A stretch of 63,635 bases of DNA. Origin: Bacteroidales bacterium 6E. Lineage in GTDB: Bacteria > Bacteroidota > Bacteroidia > Bacteroidales > Prolixibacteraceae. Location: the NCBI GenBank assembly GCA_001270045.2, contig DF970676.1:1-63635 (forward strand), read 5' to 3'. Numbering within the stretch: position 1 is the first letter of the stretch; each line of letters begins with the position of its first letter. Below, piece by piece: positions 1-9,488 of the stretch. The notes under the pieces were generated by a model that was not told the DNA's origin, made no database searches, and saw only the letters and a list, made by a program, of their open reading frames with translations. A program made the translations under genes and the position numbers.

Positions 1-435
1 GGCTACCAGACCCGGAAGAAATATTCCTGCGTAATGAGGAGGATCGTTTACTATGCTCCCGACCTTAAAAGAACGTTCACGTTCCTGACCAACAACATCA
101 GCATCAAGGCGAAAGACATCGCTATGTTGTATAAGCAGCGCTGGCAGGTGGAACTCTTTTTTCGGTGGATAAAGCAGCATCTCCGCATCACATCTTTCTG
201 GGGTAATACGGAAAACGCTGTGAGAATACAAATTTACATTGCGGTTATCACATACTGTCTCGTGGCTATCATCGAACATGACTGTCAGTTGGGCAGGACT
301 ACATTCAATGTACTTCGTGTCATTAGCAGAGTACTGACAGACAAGACGCCCATCAGAGATCTTTTTCTGACCCCTGAGACCATTGATGATATATGTGAAA
401 AACCCGCTCAACTTGAATTTGCCTTTAAATATTAG
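1..435 (+). mobile_element. C-terminal part of an IS4-family transposase, cut by the window edge
   Basis: The reading frame is open from base 1 and ends at the stop at 433-435, so the gene begins outside the window. The visible part carries the IS4-family signature Y-2-R-3-E-6-K, read as YKQRWQVE...K at about 123-167, which holds the catalytic Glu of the DDE transposase. The end of the frame is followed by AT-rich sequence; I could not identify the terminal inverted repeat or a target duplication because only one end is present. Whether the element is intact cannot be judged here. Confidence 0.85.
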
Positions 436-531
436 TTGAAAAAAATTTATTGGACACTAGTGATAAAAGAATAGCAAATCATGCACAATACGATCCATTT
501 AATCCTTTGTCCCCTTTCACGTATCTTTTAT

Positions 532-539
532 TATTTTTG
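532..539 (+). promoter_or_regulatory. Bacteroidota -7 box for the creatininase-like gene
   Basis: TATTTTTG matches the TAnnTTTG consensus. A TTTG at 506-509 sits at a plausible -33 distance, and the start codon follows 23 bases downstream of the box. Confidence 0.6.
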
Positions 540-562
540 ATAAAAAATTAAACCATAATACT

Positions 563-1438
563 ATGAGAAAATTAATCTTTACCGCATTAATGCTTGTTGC
601 CCTGTCGCTGAATGCACAAAATTTATCCCATAAACTTGAAGAACTGACCGCACCCGATTTTATCGCGGCAGTGGAAAAGAGTTCAAAAACCTGTATTCTT
701 CCCATCGGAGTTTTCGAAAAACATGGTCCACATATGCCCTTAGGCACTGACTTATATACTGCGAGAGAGCTTGCTCTGCGGGCTGCAGAAAAAGAATACA
801 CCGTGGTTTTCCCCTGGTATTATTTCAGCCAGATCAATGAAGCCCGCCAACAGCCTGGAACCATTGCCTATTCTCCCGAACTGATCTGGAAGGTTTTGCA
901 GGAGACTTTGGATGAACTTAACCGAAATGGCTTTGATAAGATTATCATTGTGAACGGACATGGCGGGAATAGTGCTTTCCTGAACTATTTTGGAATGGCC
1001 CAATTGTCGGAACGGAGAAACTACTCACTTTACTGGTTCCAGCCATCATACGATCCGGAAGTCCTGAAGAAGGCAGTGGCCCTGACACAACATGATCCAT
1101 ATGACCAACATGCCGGTAATAGGGAAACATCGATGATGATGGACATCGTTCCTGACCTGATTCATACCGATAGGGCCAATCAGCAATCGGGTGTTGACAT
1201 GGAGAGATTGAAACACCTTTCCCATGTTTATACCGGCATCTGGTGGTATGCCAGATATCCGAACCACTATTCGGGTGATGGAAGCAAGGCCAATGCTCAG
1301 GCAGGGAAACTCATCATGGATCAGGTTGTCGACCAATTTGTTGAGACCATCAGGAAGATCAAGGCTGACCAAGCTGTTCCCGAATTACAGAAAAAATTTT
1401 ATGACGAAGCCGACCAACCGCTGAAGACTAAGCAATAA
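563..1438 (+). CDS. secreted creatininase-family amidohydrolase
   Basis: The 291-residue protein begins with a signal peptide (about residues 1-19, ending LNAQ), so it should act in the periplasm. The creatininase fold is shown by the metal-binding stretch around residues 50-63 (E52, H54, H57, D63 in GVFEKHGPHMPLGTD), by NGHGGN at 131-136, and by a later HAGNRETS motif that supplies another metal ligand. Members of this family are metal-dependent amidohydrolases acting on cyclic or linear amides such as creatinine or formamides. The substrate here is unknown, and the export signal argues against a cytosolic cofactor-biosynthesis role. It appears to be a single-gene unit with its own promoter at 532-539, next to rimO on the same strand. 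Confidence 0.85.
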   Translation: MRKLIFTALMLVALSLNAQNLSHKLEELTAPDFIAAVEKSSKTCILPIGVFEKHGPHMPLGTDLYTARELALRAAEKEYTVVFPWYYFSQINEARQQPGTIAYSPELIWKVLQETLDELNRNGFDKIIIVNGHGGNSAFLNYFGMAQLSERRNYSLYWFQPSYDPEVLKKAVALTQHDPYDQHAGNRETSMMMDIVPDLIHTDRANQQSGVDMERLKHLSHVYTGIWWYARYPNHYSGDGSKANAQAGKLIMDQVVDQFVETIRKIKADQAVPELQKKFYDEADQPLKTKQ

Positions 1439-1461
1439 AGGAATCACGAATGCTTTTTTCT

Positions 1462-1469
1462 TATTTTTG
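1462..1469 (+). promoter_or_regulatory. Bacteroidota -7 box for rimO
   Basis: TATTTTTG followed by C matches TAnnTTTG. It lies 17 bases before the ATG at 1487, which supports that start over the TTG at 1481. Confidence 0.55.
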
Positions 1470-1486
1470 CGGTTTAAAATTTGATC

Positions 1487-2782
1487 ATGACAAAGAAACG
1501 TGTGAATGTAATCACCATGGGGTGTTCAAAGAACCTTGTGGATTCAGAAGTTTTGCTAAACCAGCTGGAGCGGGGTAAATGGGAAGTGGTTCACGATGCC
1601 AACGGAGGGGGATTTGATGCTGTCGTCATCAATACCTGCGGATTTATTCACGATGCCAAACAGGAATCTATTGACATGATTCTTGATTATGCTGCCGCAA
1701 AAACCAGAGGCGATATCGGAAAGCTTTATGTGATGGGGTGTTTGTCGGAACGTTACCAGAAAGATCTGGAAACTGAAATACCTGAGGTAGACCGCTATTT
1801 TGGCAAGTTCGACATGAAGGCCATGGCTGAGGAGTTGAAGGTTGCCTACCATCCTGAATACATATATGAAAGGAAAATCACGACACCTTCCCATTTCGCC
1901 TATCTGAAAATTTCGGAAGGTTGTAACCGAAGTTGCGGTTTTTGTGCTATCCCGATGATGACAGGCAGACATAAGTCCCGTTCGATGGAAGATCTCGTTA
2001 AAGAAGCACGTTATCTAGCTAAAAGAGGAGTTAAGGAAATCCTGATCATTGCACAAGATCTTTCCTATTACGGTATCGACCTATATGGTAAAAGTCGTCT
2101 GGCCGATTTGGTCAATGCTGTATCGGAGGTAGAAGGAATCGAATGGATAAGGTTGCATTATTTATATCCATCGAGGTTCCCTTATGACATTCTTCCGGTC
2201 ATGAGAGAGAATCCAAAAGTATGCCGTTATCTCGATATGCCTCTCCAGCATGTTGCGGATCCTGTGCTGAAAAGAATGATGCGACATGTAACCCGCGAAG
2301 AAACCGAGGCCCTGATCAAGCTGGTTAAACAGGAAGTGCCGGGAGTGGCCATTCGTACCACCATGTTGGTTGGATACCCTGGTGAAACAGAGGAGGATTT
2401 TCAGGCCCTGAAGCAGTTTATCATTGATACCCGCTTCGACCGGTTAGGGGTATTTCCGTATTCACATGAAGAGGGTACTTACGCATATGCCAAGTTTGAT
2501 GATGATGTCCCAGAGGAAGTAAAGCAAGCCAGGGCGGAAGAGCTTATGGAACTTCAACAGCAGATTTCTCTCGAGCTGAACGAGGATAAGATTGGTTTAA
2601 AATTCCATGTGATTGTCGACCGCAAAGAAGGTGACAGCTATGTGGGTCGTACCCGGTTTGATTCTCCGGAAGTTGACGGGGAAGTTATATTTTCTTCAGC
2701 TATATCCTTAAAACCAGGTGATTTTGCCACAGTAAAAGTTACGGGTGCCGAAGATTTTGATTTGTTTGGTGCAGCCGTTTAA
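1487..2782 (+). CDS. rimO: ribosomal protein S12 methylthiotransferase RimO
   Basis: This radical-SAM enzyme inserts a methylthio group on the conserved Asp of ribosomal protein S12. The N-terminal UPF0004 domain has three cysteines for the first [4Fe-4S] cluster (C13 in MGCSKNLVDSE, then NTCGF and MGCLSER). The radical-SAM CxxxCxxC motif is read in EGCNRSCGFC near residue 145, and a TRAM domain closes the protein. MGCSKNLVDSE and the absence of MiaB-type features separate it from tRNA methylthiotransferases. I start it at the ATG at 1487 rather than the in-frame TTG at 1481, because the ATG gives the usual short N-terminus; the product is 431 residues. A terminator follows at 2829-2864. Confidence 0.95.
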   Translation: MTKKRVNVITMGCSKNLVDSEVLLNQLERGKWEVVHDANGGGFDAVVINTCGFIHDAKQESIDMILDYAAAKTRGDIGKLYVMGCLSERYQKDLETEIPEVDRYFGKFDMKAMAEELKVAYHPEYIYERKITTPSHFAYLKISEGCNRSCGFCAIPMMTGRHKSRSMEDLVKEARYLAKRGVKEILIIAQDLSYYGIDLYGKSRLADLVNAVSEVEGIEWIRLHYLYPSRFPYDILPVMRENPKVCRYLDMPLQHVADPVLKRMMRHVTREETEALIKLVKQEVPGVAIRTTMLVGYPGETEEDFQALKQFIIDTRFDRLGVFPYSHEEGTYAYAKFDDDVPEEVKQARAEELMELQQQISLELNEDKIGLKFHVIVDRKEGDSYVGRTRFDSPEVDGEVIFSSAISLKPGDFATVKVTGAEDFDLFGAAV

Positions 2783-2828
2783 TCTTTGGAATTTGATTGT
2801 CTCCAAAACATTGTATCCTATATACAAG

Positions 2829-2864
2829 GACTTCCCCGCCAATTCAGGTCGGGGAAGTCTTTTT
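2829..2864 (+). terminator. Rho-independent terminator after rimO
   Basis: A perfect 10-bp stem (GACTTCCCCG at 2829-2838 with CGGGGAAGTC at 2850-2859) is followed by five T. It lies between the convergent rimO and UPF0316 genes. Confidence 0.9.
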
Positions 2865-2879
2865 ATAAAAATCTTTATA

Positions 2880-3455
2880 TCATTTCCCTTTTCGCCATCG
2901 TTTGGCAGCTTGTATTGGGAATACTCCCTGATTTACAAACTTGACCTCTTCGATAGTATAAAAAGCCTTTGGGTTATATGTCCTGATAATGTCTTCTACC
3001 TTGCCCAGGTCGGTGCGTTTTACAATGGAGTGGATAATGCTGACCACCGAACTTGAACCATGGGCATCATGATGGGTAATACCATAGCCTGAATTTTTCA
3101 AGGCTTCGATCAGTTGGGAGGCCTCTTTCCTTGTAATGATCTGGATCTTCACAATTCCCATGGCCAACTTTTCTTCCAGCAACAATCCAACCCAGTTCCC
3201 TGTGGCAAACCCACCTGCGTAACCTACATAACAAAGCCAGTTATCGAGGTTCTGCACTACCTTGCTCATGGTAATGATCCAAATAAGGACTTCAAAGAAA
3301 CCCATGATGGGGGCCCAGAATTTTTGTCCTTTTGCCACCATCACAATTCTCATCGTGCCGATGGTTACGTCCATGATTCGAGCCATGAAAATCAGCAACG
3401 GAAGAACCACATAAGTAAAAAGTCCGCTATCGTAAAATTCCTGAAATGTATTCAT
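2880..3455 (-). CDS. UPF0316/DUF2179 membrane protein
   Basis: The 191-residue protein has about three hydrophobic N-terminal segments (LFTYVVLPLLIFMARIMDV and following) and a cytosolic C-terminal DUF2179 domain at about 110-180. The UPF0316 family has no settled function. I start it at the ATG at 3455 (MNTFQEF); an in-frame ATG at 3500 would add 15 residues encoded in AT-rich sequence that looks like leader DNA. A second DUF2179 protein, of the YitT type, is found at 11.9-12.8 kb. It is convergent with rimO and transcribed away from the ypfJ-like gene's terminator. Confidence 0.8.
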   Translation of the reverse strand: MNTFQEFYDSGLFTYVVLPLLIFMARIMDVTIGTMRIVMVAKGQKFWAPIMGFFEVLIWIITMSKVVQNLDNWLCYVGYAGGFATGNWVGLLLEEKLAMGIVKIQIITRKEASQLIEALKNSGYGITHHDAHGSSSVVSIIHSIVKRTDLGKVEDIIRTYNPKAFYTIEEVKFVNQGVFPIQAAKRWRKGK

Positions 3456-3500
3456 TTTTGAAAAATTAAGGTGCGAATACAAATTAATAAAATCAAACAA

Positions 3501-3534
3501 AAATAAAAAACCGGGCTTTCCGTGAGGGGCCCGG
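3501..3534 (-). terminator. terminator after the YpfJ-like peptidase gene
   Basis: Read on the minus strand, a CCGGGC/GCCCGG stem (3534-3529 with 3516-3511) is followed by six T, an A and five more T. It starts 15 bases past the stop codon. Confidence 0.75.
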
Positions 3535-3548
3535 CTTCTATTATATTT

Positions 3549-4409
3549 CTATAATACAACGCTTCGGCTAAAAGTATCTCCCTGACCGTAATCTCCTGTC
3601 TGGATTCCCTTTTTCAGCCAGTTTTTACGTTGTGCCGAGGTTCCATGGGTAAATGAATCGGGGACCACATAACCCTGCTGTTTCATTTGTATCCTATCGT
3701 CACCTACTGCTGAAGCGGCATTCAGAGCCTCATCCAAGTCACCTTCCTCCATCATGTTAAACATCTTCTGAGCATGGTGAATCCAGACTCCGGCAAGAAA
3801 ATCTGCCTGAAGCTCCAGCCGCACCGTCAGTTCGTTCATGTCAGGCTGACTTACCCGCCCCCGTGCATTATCCAGAATGTCCATGGTTCCGAGAAGTCTC
3901 TGTACATGATGTCCCACTTCGTGTGCAATGATATAGGCAACGGCAAAATCTCCTTCCGCTCCTAATTTTTGCTGCAATAGTTCGAGAAATTCCAGGTCTA
4001 GATATACTTTTTCGTCGCCGGGACAATAAAACGGTCCGGTGGCAGATTGGGCAAATCCACAGGCTGACTCGACAGCAGACCTGAACAATACCAGTTTGGG
4101 TTCACGGTAGGTATATCCCATGTCGGCAAAAAGACGGTGCCAAACTTCCTCGGTATCAGCCAATACAACCGAAACAAATTCCCCCATTTCTGTATCTTTT
4201 GCTGAGAGGGGTTCCGCTGCTTCCATCTGTTGCCCTCCAGTTGATGCCAGATTAAGGACTTCCAGTGGATTGCCCCCCAAAAGATATATTACGAGGGCGA
4301 TTGCCAGGGTTCCAATGATTCCACCCTTGAATCCGACACTTCTCCTGCCTCTTCCTGAAGTACGCAAGTCCTCGACATTGCTGCTTTGCCTTCTGCCTTT
4401 AAATTTCAT
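3549..4409 (-). CDS. ypfJ: YpfJ-type neutral zinc metallopeptidase
   Basis: The 286-residue protein has one membrane segment (about residues 27-45, FKGGIIGTLAIALVIYLLGG) after a short basic cytosolic tail, so it is probably anchored with the peptidase domain outside. The zinc motif HEVGHH starts at residue 163, with E164 as catalytic base, and a downstream ELQADFLAG stretch supplies the third ligand. The family (zn-peptidase, DUF/YpfJ) is widespread but its substrate is unknown. The start and length agree with family members. It lies 43 bases downstream of prfC on the same strand and may be cotranscribed with it. Confidence 0.88.
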   Translation of the reverse strand: MKFKGRRQSSNVEDLRTSGRGRRSVGFKGGIIGTLAIALVIYLLGGNPLEVLNLASTGGQQMEAAEPLSAKDTEMGEFVSVVLADTEEVWHRLFADMGYTYREPKLVLFRSAVESACGFAQSATGPFYCPGDEKVYLDLEFLELLQQKLGAEGDFAVAYIIAHEVGHHVQRLLGTMDILDNARGRVSQPDMNELTVRLELQADFLAGVWIHHAQKMFNMMEEGDLDEALNAASAVGDDRIQMKQQGYVVPDSFTHGTSAQRKNWLKKGIQTGDYGQGDTFSRSVVL

Positions 4410-4452
4410 GACAATGGTGTTTTAGTGTCCTCTGAAATTACAGAATATTCAA

Positions 4453-6027
4453 TTAAAATTCGGATGTAAAATGGAAATTAATATCCTTGAACTCATCCTG
4501 GGCCATTTGAAGAATGAACGCAGAATCAGCCATAAAGACATCACGGCCACGCTTATCAGTCGCCATTTTTTGGTATTTTCTTTTCTTGAATTCAACCAGG
4601 GTTTTCGGATCTTCACATTCTATCCAGCAAGCCTTATACATTGAGAGGGGTTCGTAGCGGCATTTCGCGCCATATTCGTGTTCAAGACGGTACTGGATTA
4701 CCTCAAACTGAAGCTGCCCAACCGTTCCGATGATTTTTCGGCCGTTAAACTGGTTGGTAAACAATTGTGCAACCCCTTCATCCATTAACTGGTCAATCCC
4801 TTTGGCCAGCTGTTTGGATTTCATGGGATCTGCATTTTCGATGTATCGGAAAAGTTCGGGAGAGAAGCTGGGTAATCCTTTAAAATGTACAATTTCACCT
4901 TCAGTCAGGGTATCGCCAATGATAAAATTGCCTGTATCGGGAACCCCGATGATATCTCCGGGAAAAGCTTCCTCGATAGTTTCTTTCTGTGATGCCATAA
5001 AGGCAGTAGGACTCGATATCCGCAATGTTTTTCCCTGACGTACATGGGTATAGACATTGTTTCTTTTAAAGTGTCCTGAACATATTTTGACAAAAGCGAT
5101 CCTGCTTCTGTGGTTGGGGTCAATATTGGCATGAATCTTAAAGACAAAACCTGAGAAGTTCGGTTCTTCAGGCAAAATTGTCCTTTCCTCAGTCTCACTT
5201 GGACGTGGAGTGGGAGCTATTCTAACAAATGTGTCGAGCAATTCCTGGACACCAAAATTATATAAAGCACTTCCAAAGAAAACGGGGGCCAGATGTCCGT
5301 TGAGGTATGCCTCGTGGTTAAATGCCGGGTATACACCTTCGACCAACTCATGCTCCTCTCGAAGATGGGTAGCCTGTTTACCCAACAGTGTATCCAGTTC
5401 AGGATGGGATAGGTCGTTAAACTTAATGCCGGGCTGAATTTCCTGAATGTCGGGATCAAACAGCTGTAAGGTATTGTCGAACAGGTTATATACACCTTTA
5501 AAATTATCACCGCTGCCAATGGGCCAGCTCAATGGCCTCACCTTGATGTTGAGCTGCTTTTCCACTTCATCAAGCAGCGTGAAGGTATCGTGTGCGGGAC
5601 GGTCCATTTTGTTGATGAATACAATTACAGGAGTGTGTCGCATCCGGCATACGTTCATAAGTTTCTCTGTCTGGGGCTCGACACCCTTGGCTGCATCGAT
5701 GACGATGATGACGCTGTCGACAGCAGTAAGTGTCCTGAAGGTATCCTCCTGGAAATCCTGGTGGCCCGGAGTATCGAGGATGTTGATTTTGTATCCATTA
5801 TATTCAAAACCCATTACGGAAGTGGCGACCGAAATTCCACGTTGCCGTTCAATCTCCATAAAGTCGGATGTGGCTCCTTTCTTGATTTTATTGCTTTTTA
5901 CGGCACCGGCAACCCTGATTGCACCACCGAAAAGGAGTAATTTTTCGGTTAGTGTGGTTTTACCGGCATCGGGGTGACTAACGATGCCAAATGTGCGCCG
6001 GCGCATCAACTCTTCTTTAAAATCCAT
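4453..6027 (-). CDS. prfC: peptide chain release factor 3
   Basis: RF3 is the GTPase that removes RF1/RF2 from the ribosome after termination. The 524 residues match the usual length. The GTPase motifs are G1 HPDAGKTT at 18-25, the switch-I region ending in RGIS at 63-66, G3 DTPGH at 85-89, and G4 NKMD at 139-142. Domains II and III follow to the C-terminus. The [19 protein letters not shown] stretch after G1 is typical of RF3 and not of EF-G or LepA. A good -7 box lies just upstream at 6048-6055, and the ypfJ-like gene follows after 43 bases. Confidence 0.96.
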   Translation of the reverse strand: MDFKEELMRRRTFGIVSHPDAGKTTLTEKLLLFGGAIRVAGAVKSNKIKKGATSDFMEIERQRGISVATSVMGFEYNGYKINILDTPGHQDFQEDTFRTLTAVDSVIIVIDAAKGVEPQTEKLMNVCRMRHTPVIVFINKMDRPAHDTFTLLDEVEKQLNIKVRPLSWPIGSGDNFKGVYNLFDNTLQLFDPDIQEIQPGIKFNDLSHPELDTLLGKQATHLREEHELVEGVYPAFNHEAYLNGHLAPVFFGSALYNFGVQELLDTFVRIAPTPRPSETEERTILPEEPNFSGFVFKIHANIDPNHRSRIAFVKICSGHFKRNNVYTHVRQGKTLRISSPTAFMASQKETIEEAFPGDIIGVPDTGNFIIGDTLTEGEIVHFKGLPSFSPELFRYIENADPMKSKQLAKGIDQLMDEGVAQLFTNQFNGRKIIGTVGQLQFEVIQYRLEHEYGAKCRYEPLSMYKACWIECEDPKTLVEFKKRKYQKMATDKRGRDVFMADSAFILQMAQDEFKDINFHFTSEF

Positions 6028-6047
6028 TTTATTGTATGATTAGTCCG

Positions 6048-6055
6048 CAAAATTA
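6048..6055 (-). promoter_or_regulatory. Bacteroidota -7 box for prfC
   Basis: TAATTTTG followed by C on the minus strand, 20 bases before the prfC ATG. Confidence 0.6.
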
Positions 6056-6090
6056 AGAAAAATTGTTCGCCTTAATGTGAAGGTGATCAC

Positions 6091-7194
6091 CTATGGCTGA
6101 TGCTTAACAATTTCTGAAATGTGTTTCCAATATTTTCGATGGAAGGAAACACTTTTACGACCGATGAGCCGATGCATGGTGGATGGTGTGTCGTCGGGCA
6201 TAAAAATCAGATTCTCCCTGTCTTCATATAATGCCGGCACCTCAGGATGGAATTGTACGGCGAAAACATATGGAAACCGTTTGTGAGCCAGCCCTTCCAC
6301 AATTTTACCGTCAGGGGATAAAGCCGTAATTTCATATCCGTGCGCGATCTCTTTTGGTGATTGGTGATGGCTGCTGTATATTCGAGGTGTATCCGTTTTC
6401 CTGACTGGAATGGTTTTGCCGAAGAATGGGTGATCGGTAAAATGAACAGGATGAAGGTTGATGGTCATGTATTGGTCACTCGGATTGATCTCCTGCCAAT
6501 AATTGCGATGCAGGTTTTCCCTTTCGGTTTTGACGATTTCGTTTGGTCCGGATTTACCATAAACCTGGGCAGGAATATCCTGCCAAAGCGATCCGCCACC
6601 AGCCACATTCATCGTTTGAAGACCCAGACAGAATCCAGTCATCAGGTAATCCTGGCGATCTTCCATAAACGATTTGAAATCAAGGTTATGAGTACTTCCC
6701 GCGAAATGGAAGGCAAGGGAGACCTCGAATAGGTGTCGGTTGGGGTCTGTCACTTCGCTATACAGGTTTTCTTCACCATAAATTTCAGGCTGGATGTCCG
6801 GTCCTCCGAAAAACAGTATACCTACCGACTTGTCGAATAGGTCTCGGAAAACCGGGGTGCATTCATTCTCCTCGAAAATGTTCGATAAATCCAAAGTCCC
6901 CTCCACTTCCTGAAGATCTATGTAACTGATGTTATTTTCCAGAAGGAATTTTTGGCTGGCACTGAAATCATAAGCCTGTTTTTGGTGATAGATTCCTATG
7001 ATGTGTATATTACGGGTATTCAACCTGAAAATTTGATGTTCTATAAGGAAATGCAAGGTTTCCAGATTACGTACAGTAGGGTTGGCAATCAGGAGATGTT
7101 TTACACCTGTGCGTGTCCCTGAAGTTGAAGAAGAAGTCGAAAGACCTTCCAGTGTGCTGATAATCATAACAATCCAAATAAATATTCTTTTCAT
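6091..7194 (-). CDS. secreted peptidase C26-like class I glutamine amidotransferase protein
   Basis: The 367-residue protein starts with a signal peptide (about residues 1-20). The class I amidotransferase fold is shown by FFGGPDIQPEIYG, the nucleophile elbow GFCLGLQ with C189, and QFHPEVP near residue 313, which supplies the catalytic His and Glu. C26 enzymes hydrolyse gamma-glutamyl bonds, for example gamma-glutamyl-GABA or folate polyglutamate. The predicted export and the long insert before the nucleophile are unusual for PuuD-type enzymes, so the substrate is open. It stands alone between prfC and the divergent gene at 7314. Confidence 0.75.
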   Translation of the reverse strand: MKRIFIWIVMIISTLEGLSTSSSTSGTRTGVKHLLIANPTVRNLETLHFLIEHQIFRLNTRNIHIIGIYHQKQAYDFSASQKFLLENNISYIDLQEVEGTLDLSNIFEENECTPVFRDLFDKSVGILFFGGPDIQPEIYGEENLYSEVTDPNRHLFEVSLAFHFAGSTHNLDFKSFMEDRQDYLMTGFCLGLQTMNVAGGGSLWQDIPAQVYGKSGPNEIVKTERENLHRNYWQEINPSDQYMTINLHPVHFTDHPFFGKTIPVRKTDTPRIYSSHHQSPKEIAHGYEITALSPDGKIVEGLAHKRFPYVFAVQFHPEVPALYEDRENLIFMPDDTPSTMHRLIGRKSVSFHRKYWKHISEIVKHQP

Positions 7195-7280
7195 AGCCTA
7201 TCCATTAATAAAGAGAATAACCCGTTAATGACACTATCCCGAAATTAGAATATTTTATACAGCAAATGATTTTGTTTTCT

Positions 7281-7288
7281 TATTTTTG
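7281..7288 (+). promoter_or_regulatory. Bacteroidota -7 box for the repeat/GH16-like gene
   Basis: TATTTTTG, 25 bases before the ATG at 7314. Confidence 0.55.
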
Positions 7289-7313
7289 AATCATAAACTT
7301 AACGCATATCCAA

Positions 7314-9152
7314 ATGTCTTTTAGAATACTCACCCTGCAACTTTCAGGCAAGCTGAAATCTGTCGAAAAATTGGAAGCTGAGCGTGCTGCACTTCAAAAA
7401 AACCATGCATCATTCGTTGAAGCTGAAAAATCTGCCACTCTTGCTGAGTATCGTGAACTTGACCAGTGGGTAAGTTCTGGGAACATGGACCAACGTAAAA
7501 AAGAACTTCAGGGAGAAATTTTTAAAGGTAGCAGTGAGTACAATCTTATGAAAGAATTGGAAAACCTGAAGAAAACAAGGTCAATCAGAGATTATTTCAA
7601 GATTGAAGGGAGTTCTGACCTTCTGCGTTTCATGAAAATAAAGGATTCGGACATCCTTAAAGAGTATTATCGTCTGAAGGATTATGTTGAAGGAGGTGCC
7701 TTCCTGAGGGATAAACAGGAAATCAATCTGAAGAAATTTCATGGATCAGCAGAAGAAAAACACCTCCATGAGTATGATGCACTGAAAAAGAACCATGTTC
7801 TCCGGGATTACCTAAAGTTACATGGATCTGAAGCCATCATCCGTCACCTTAAGTTCATAGAATCTGCAAAATTCAAGAGATATCTGGAGCTGAAGAACCT
7901 TCCAGGAACAGATAAGGTCCACAAGGAGGAGTTGGAAAGATTGTCGAAGGATGCAGAAATCAGGCAATATTTCAGCCTTGAGAATTCGAAAGAATATAAA
8001 CATTTTAAGGAAATGAGCGGAAGCCATCTTCCTGATCGGTATAAAGAGTTGCATGATCTCACAAACTCAAGGGATTTCAAGGAGAGGATTTCTTACCTGA
8101 AAGATAAAAAGCGTCTCGAAAAAAGTGAGGCCATGCAGAAATATCTTCGCTATAAACAAATTGCTTCAAGCAGTGATATCCGTTTCTTTTTGAAATTTGA
8201 AAAATCGTCACTATACCGCAATTACCTGGACACCAATGATTCCTATCCGCTGCAACGTTACAATGAATTGGTAGCCATGACCACTTCGCCTGAATTCCAG
8301 AAAAGGAAGGCATGGCTTGAGGATACCAAAAAATGGGAGAAGTCGGAAGAATTTGTCCGCCATCAAAAGTATCTTGCTTTAAAGAAGGACCCAATAGTGG
8401 ACTTGTACTTCAAGTTCCAGAATAGTCATGCATTTGATTTCTTTAATAATTGGGAAGTTTCATTTGATGAGGACTTCAGCAACGGGAAACTTGATTGGTC
8501 GAAATGGACAGCCAATAACTATCTTGCTGATTTGATGTTGGGTGAGCCCTTTTCTCAGAAGGGCGATATTCAGGCTTATACTGGCGGAAAAAACTGCTCT
8601 GTATCAAACGGAAAAATGCAAATCCATGTCAGAAAGGAAAAAGTGATGTCCAAGTCATGGCATCCAGGGGCTGGATTTATTCCGGTTGAATTTCACTATA
8701 CAACCGATATTTTGTCGACTATTAAGAGTTTTTGGCAGGAAGGGGGCATTTTTGAGGCAAAAATTCGATTCAATCCAATAAAGGAGGTTGTCAGTACCTG
8801 TTACCTTCAAGGCAAGAAGAGCAGTCCCATGATCAGTCTGTTGGAAATGGGCCCCACCAGCCGAATGGGCATTTTAACCCTGAATGGTTCAGGAAAGCTT
8901 GATTTCAATGGGATTACACTGGAGCATCTAAAGAAAGACCGGTTTTATATTTTCAGGGTCGAATGGGACGGTAACAACGTGATCTGGAAAATCAATGATA
9001 TTAAAGTCCATGAAGCTCCATTTGGCGGATTAAGTGAGCCTGCACACATCAGCATGCAGAACCTGGTGGTCAGTGAAATCCCCGGGTCAAAACTGCCTTT
9101 TGCATTCGAAACAGACTGGATCAGATGCTACAGAAGGAAACAGAAGTCATGA
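7314..9152 (+). CDS. leaderless helical-repeat protein with C-terminal GH16-like domain
   Basis: The 612 residues split into two parts. Residues about 20-380 are charged, probably helical, and built from a degenerate repeat of about 55-75 residues whose units open with I/L-R-x-Y/F-F/L-x-hydrophobic-x-x-S; clear openings are RDYFKIEGSS, RDYLKLHGSE, RQYFSLENSK, RFFLKFEKSS and a last one near LYFKFQNSH. Residues about 385-612 resemble a GH16/concanavalin-type beta-sandwich (DEDFSNGKLDWSKWTANN, FWQEGGIFEAKIRF, FRVEWDGNNVIWKIND). The GH16 catalytic E-x-D-x-x-E is read as MISLLE, so the nucleophile and central Asp appear lost. No signal peptide is present, so a binding or scaffold role in the cytosol is inferred. 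The repeat family was not recognised. Its stop overlaps the start of a PAS gene. Confidence 0.7.
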   Translation: MSFRILTLQLSGKLKSVEKLEAERAALQKNHASFVEAEKSATLAEYRELDQWVSSGNMDQRKKELQGEIFKGSSEYNLMKELENLKKTRSIRDYFKIEGSSDLLRFMKIKDSDILKEYYRLKDYVEGGAFLRDKQEINLKKFHGSAEEKHLHEYDALKKNHVLRDYLKLHGSEAIIRHLKFIESAKFKRYLELKNLPGTDKVHKEELERLSKDAEIRQYFSLENSKEYKHFKEMSGSHLPDRYKELHDLTNSRDFKERISYLKDKKRLEKSEAMQKYLRYKQIASSSDIRFFLKFEKSSLYRNYLDTNDSYPLQRYNELVAMTTSPEFQKRKAWLEDTKKWEKSEEFVRHQKYLALKKDPIVDLYFKFQNSHAFDFFNNWEVSFDEDFSNGKLDWSKWTANNYLADLMLGEPFSQKGDIQAYTGGKNCSVSNGKMQIHVRKEKVMSKSWHPGAGFIPVEFHYTTDILSTIKSFWQEGGIFEAKIRFNPIKEVVSTCYLQGKKSSPMISLLEMGPTSRMGILTLNGSGKLDFNGITLEHLKKDRFYIFRVEWDGNNVIWKINDIKVHEAPFGGLSEPAHISMQNLVVSEIPGSKLPFAFETDWIRCYRRKQKS

Positions 9153-9487
9153 ATCATCAAAACTGGCCGGATTACTTCAATGCTTCGGTAACCATATGTA
9201 ATCGTGATGGTATCATTGTGTACCTGAATGAAAAATCTGCAAGCCAGTTTGAAAAATATGGGGGGAAAGATCTAATAGGGAAAAACCTTATGGATTGTCA
9301 TCCTGAACCTGCCCGCAGCCGATTAAGGCAAATGCTGATTGAACCTCTTGAAAACACCTATACCACCGAGAAAGACGGAAATCGAAAAATGATCGTCCAG
9401 AAACCTTGGATGAATATGGATAATTTCATGGGAGTCATTGAAATTTCAATTGACCTCCCTCCCGAAATCCCTCATTATAAAAGATAA
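9149..9487 (+). CDS. stand-alone PAS-domain protein
   Basis: The 112-residue protein is almost only a PAS domain: SVTICNRDGIIVYLNEKSA at the start, the DLIGKNLMDCHPEPARS helix region in the middle, and a closing beta-strand MGVIEISI. No output domain follows, so it likely binds a ligand or partner protein. The ATG at 9149 forms an ATGA overlap with the stop of the upstream GH16-like gene, with AAGGAA just before it, which implies translational coupling. A start at 9125 in the same frame is possible but lies inside the upstream gene without a better ribosome site. Its 3' end faces the patatin gene with one base between the two stop codons. Confidence 0.8.
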   Translation: MNHQNWPDYFNASVTICNRDGIIVYLNEKSASQFEKYGGKDLIGKNLMDCHPEPARSRLRQMLIEPLENTYTTEKDGNRKMIVQKPWMNMDNFMGVIEISIDLPPEIPHYKR

Positions 9488-9488
9488 A

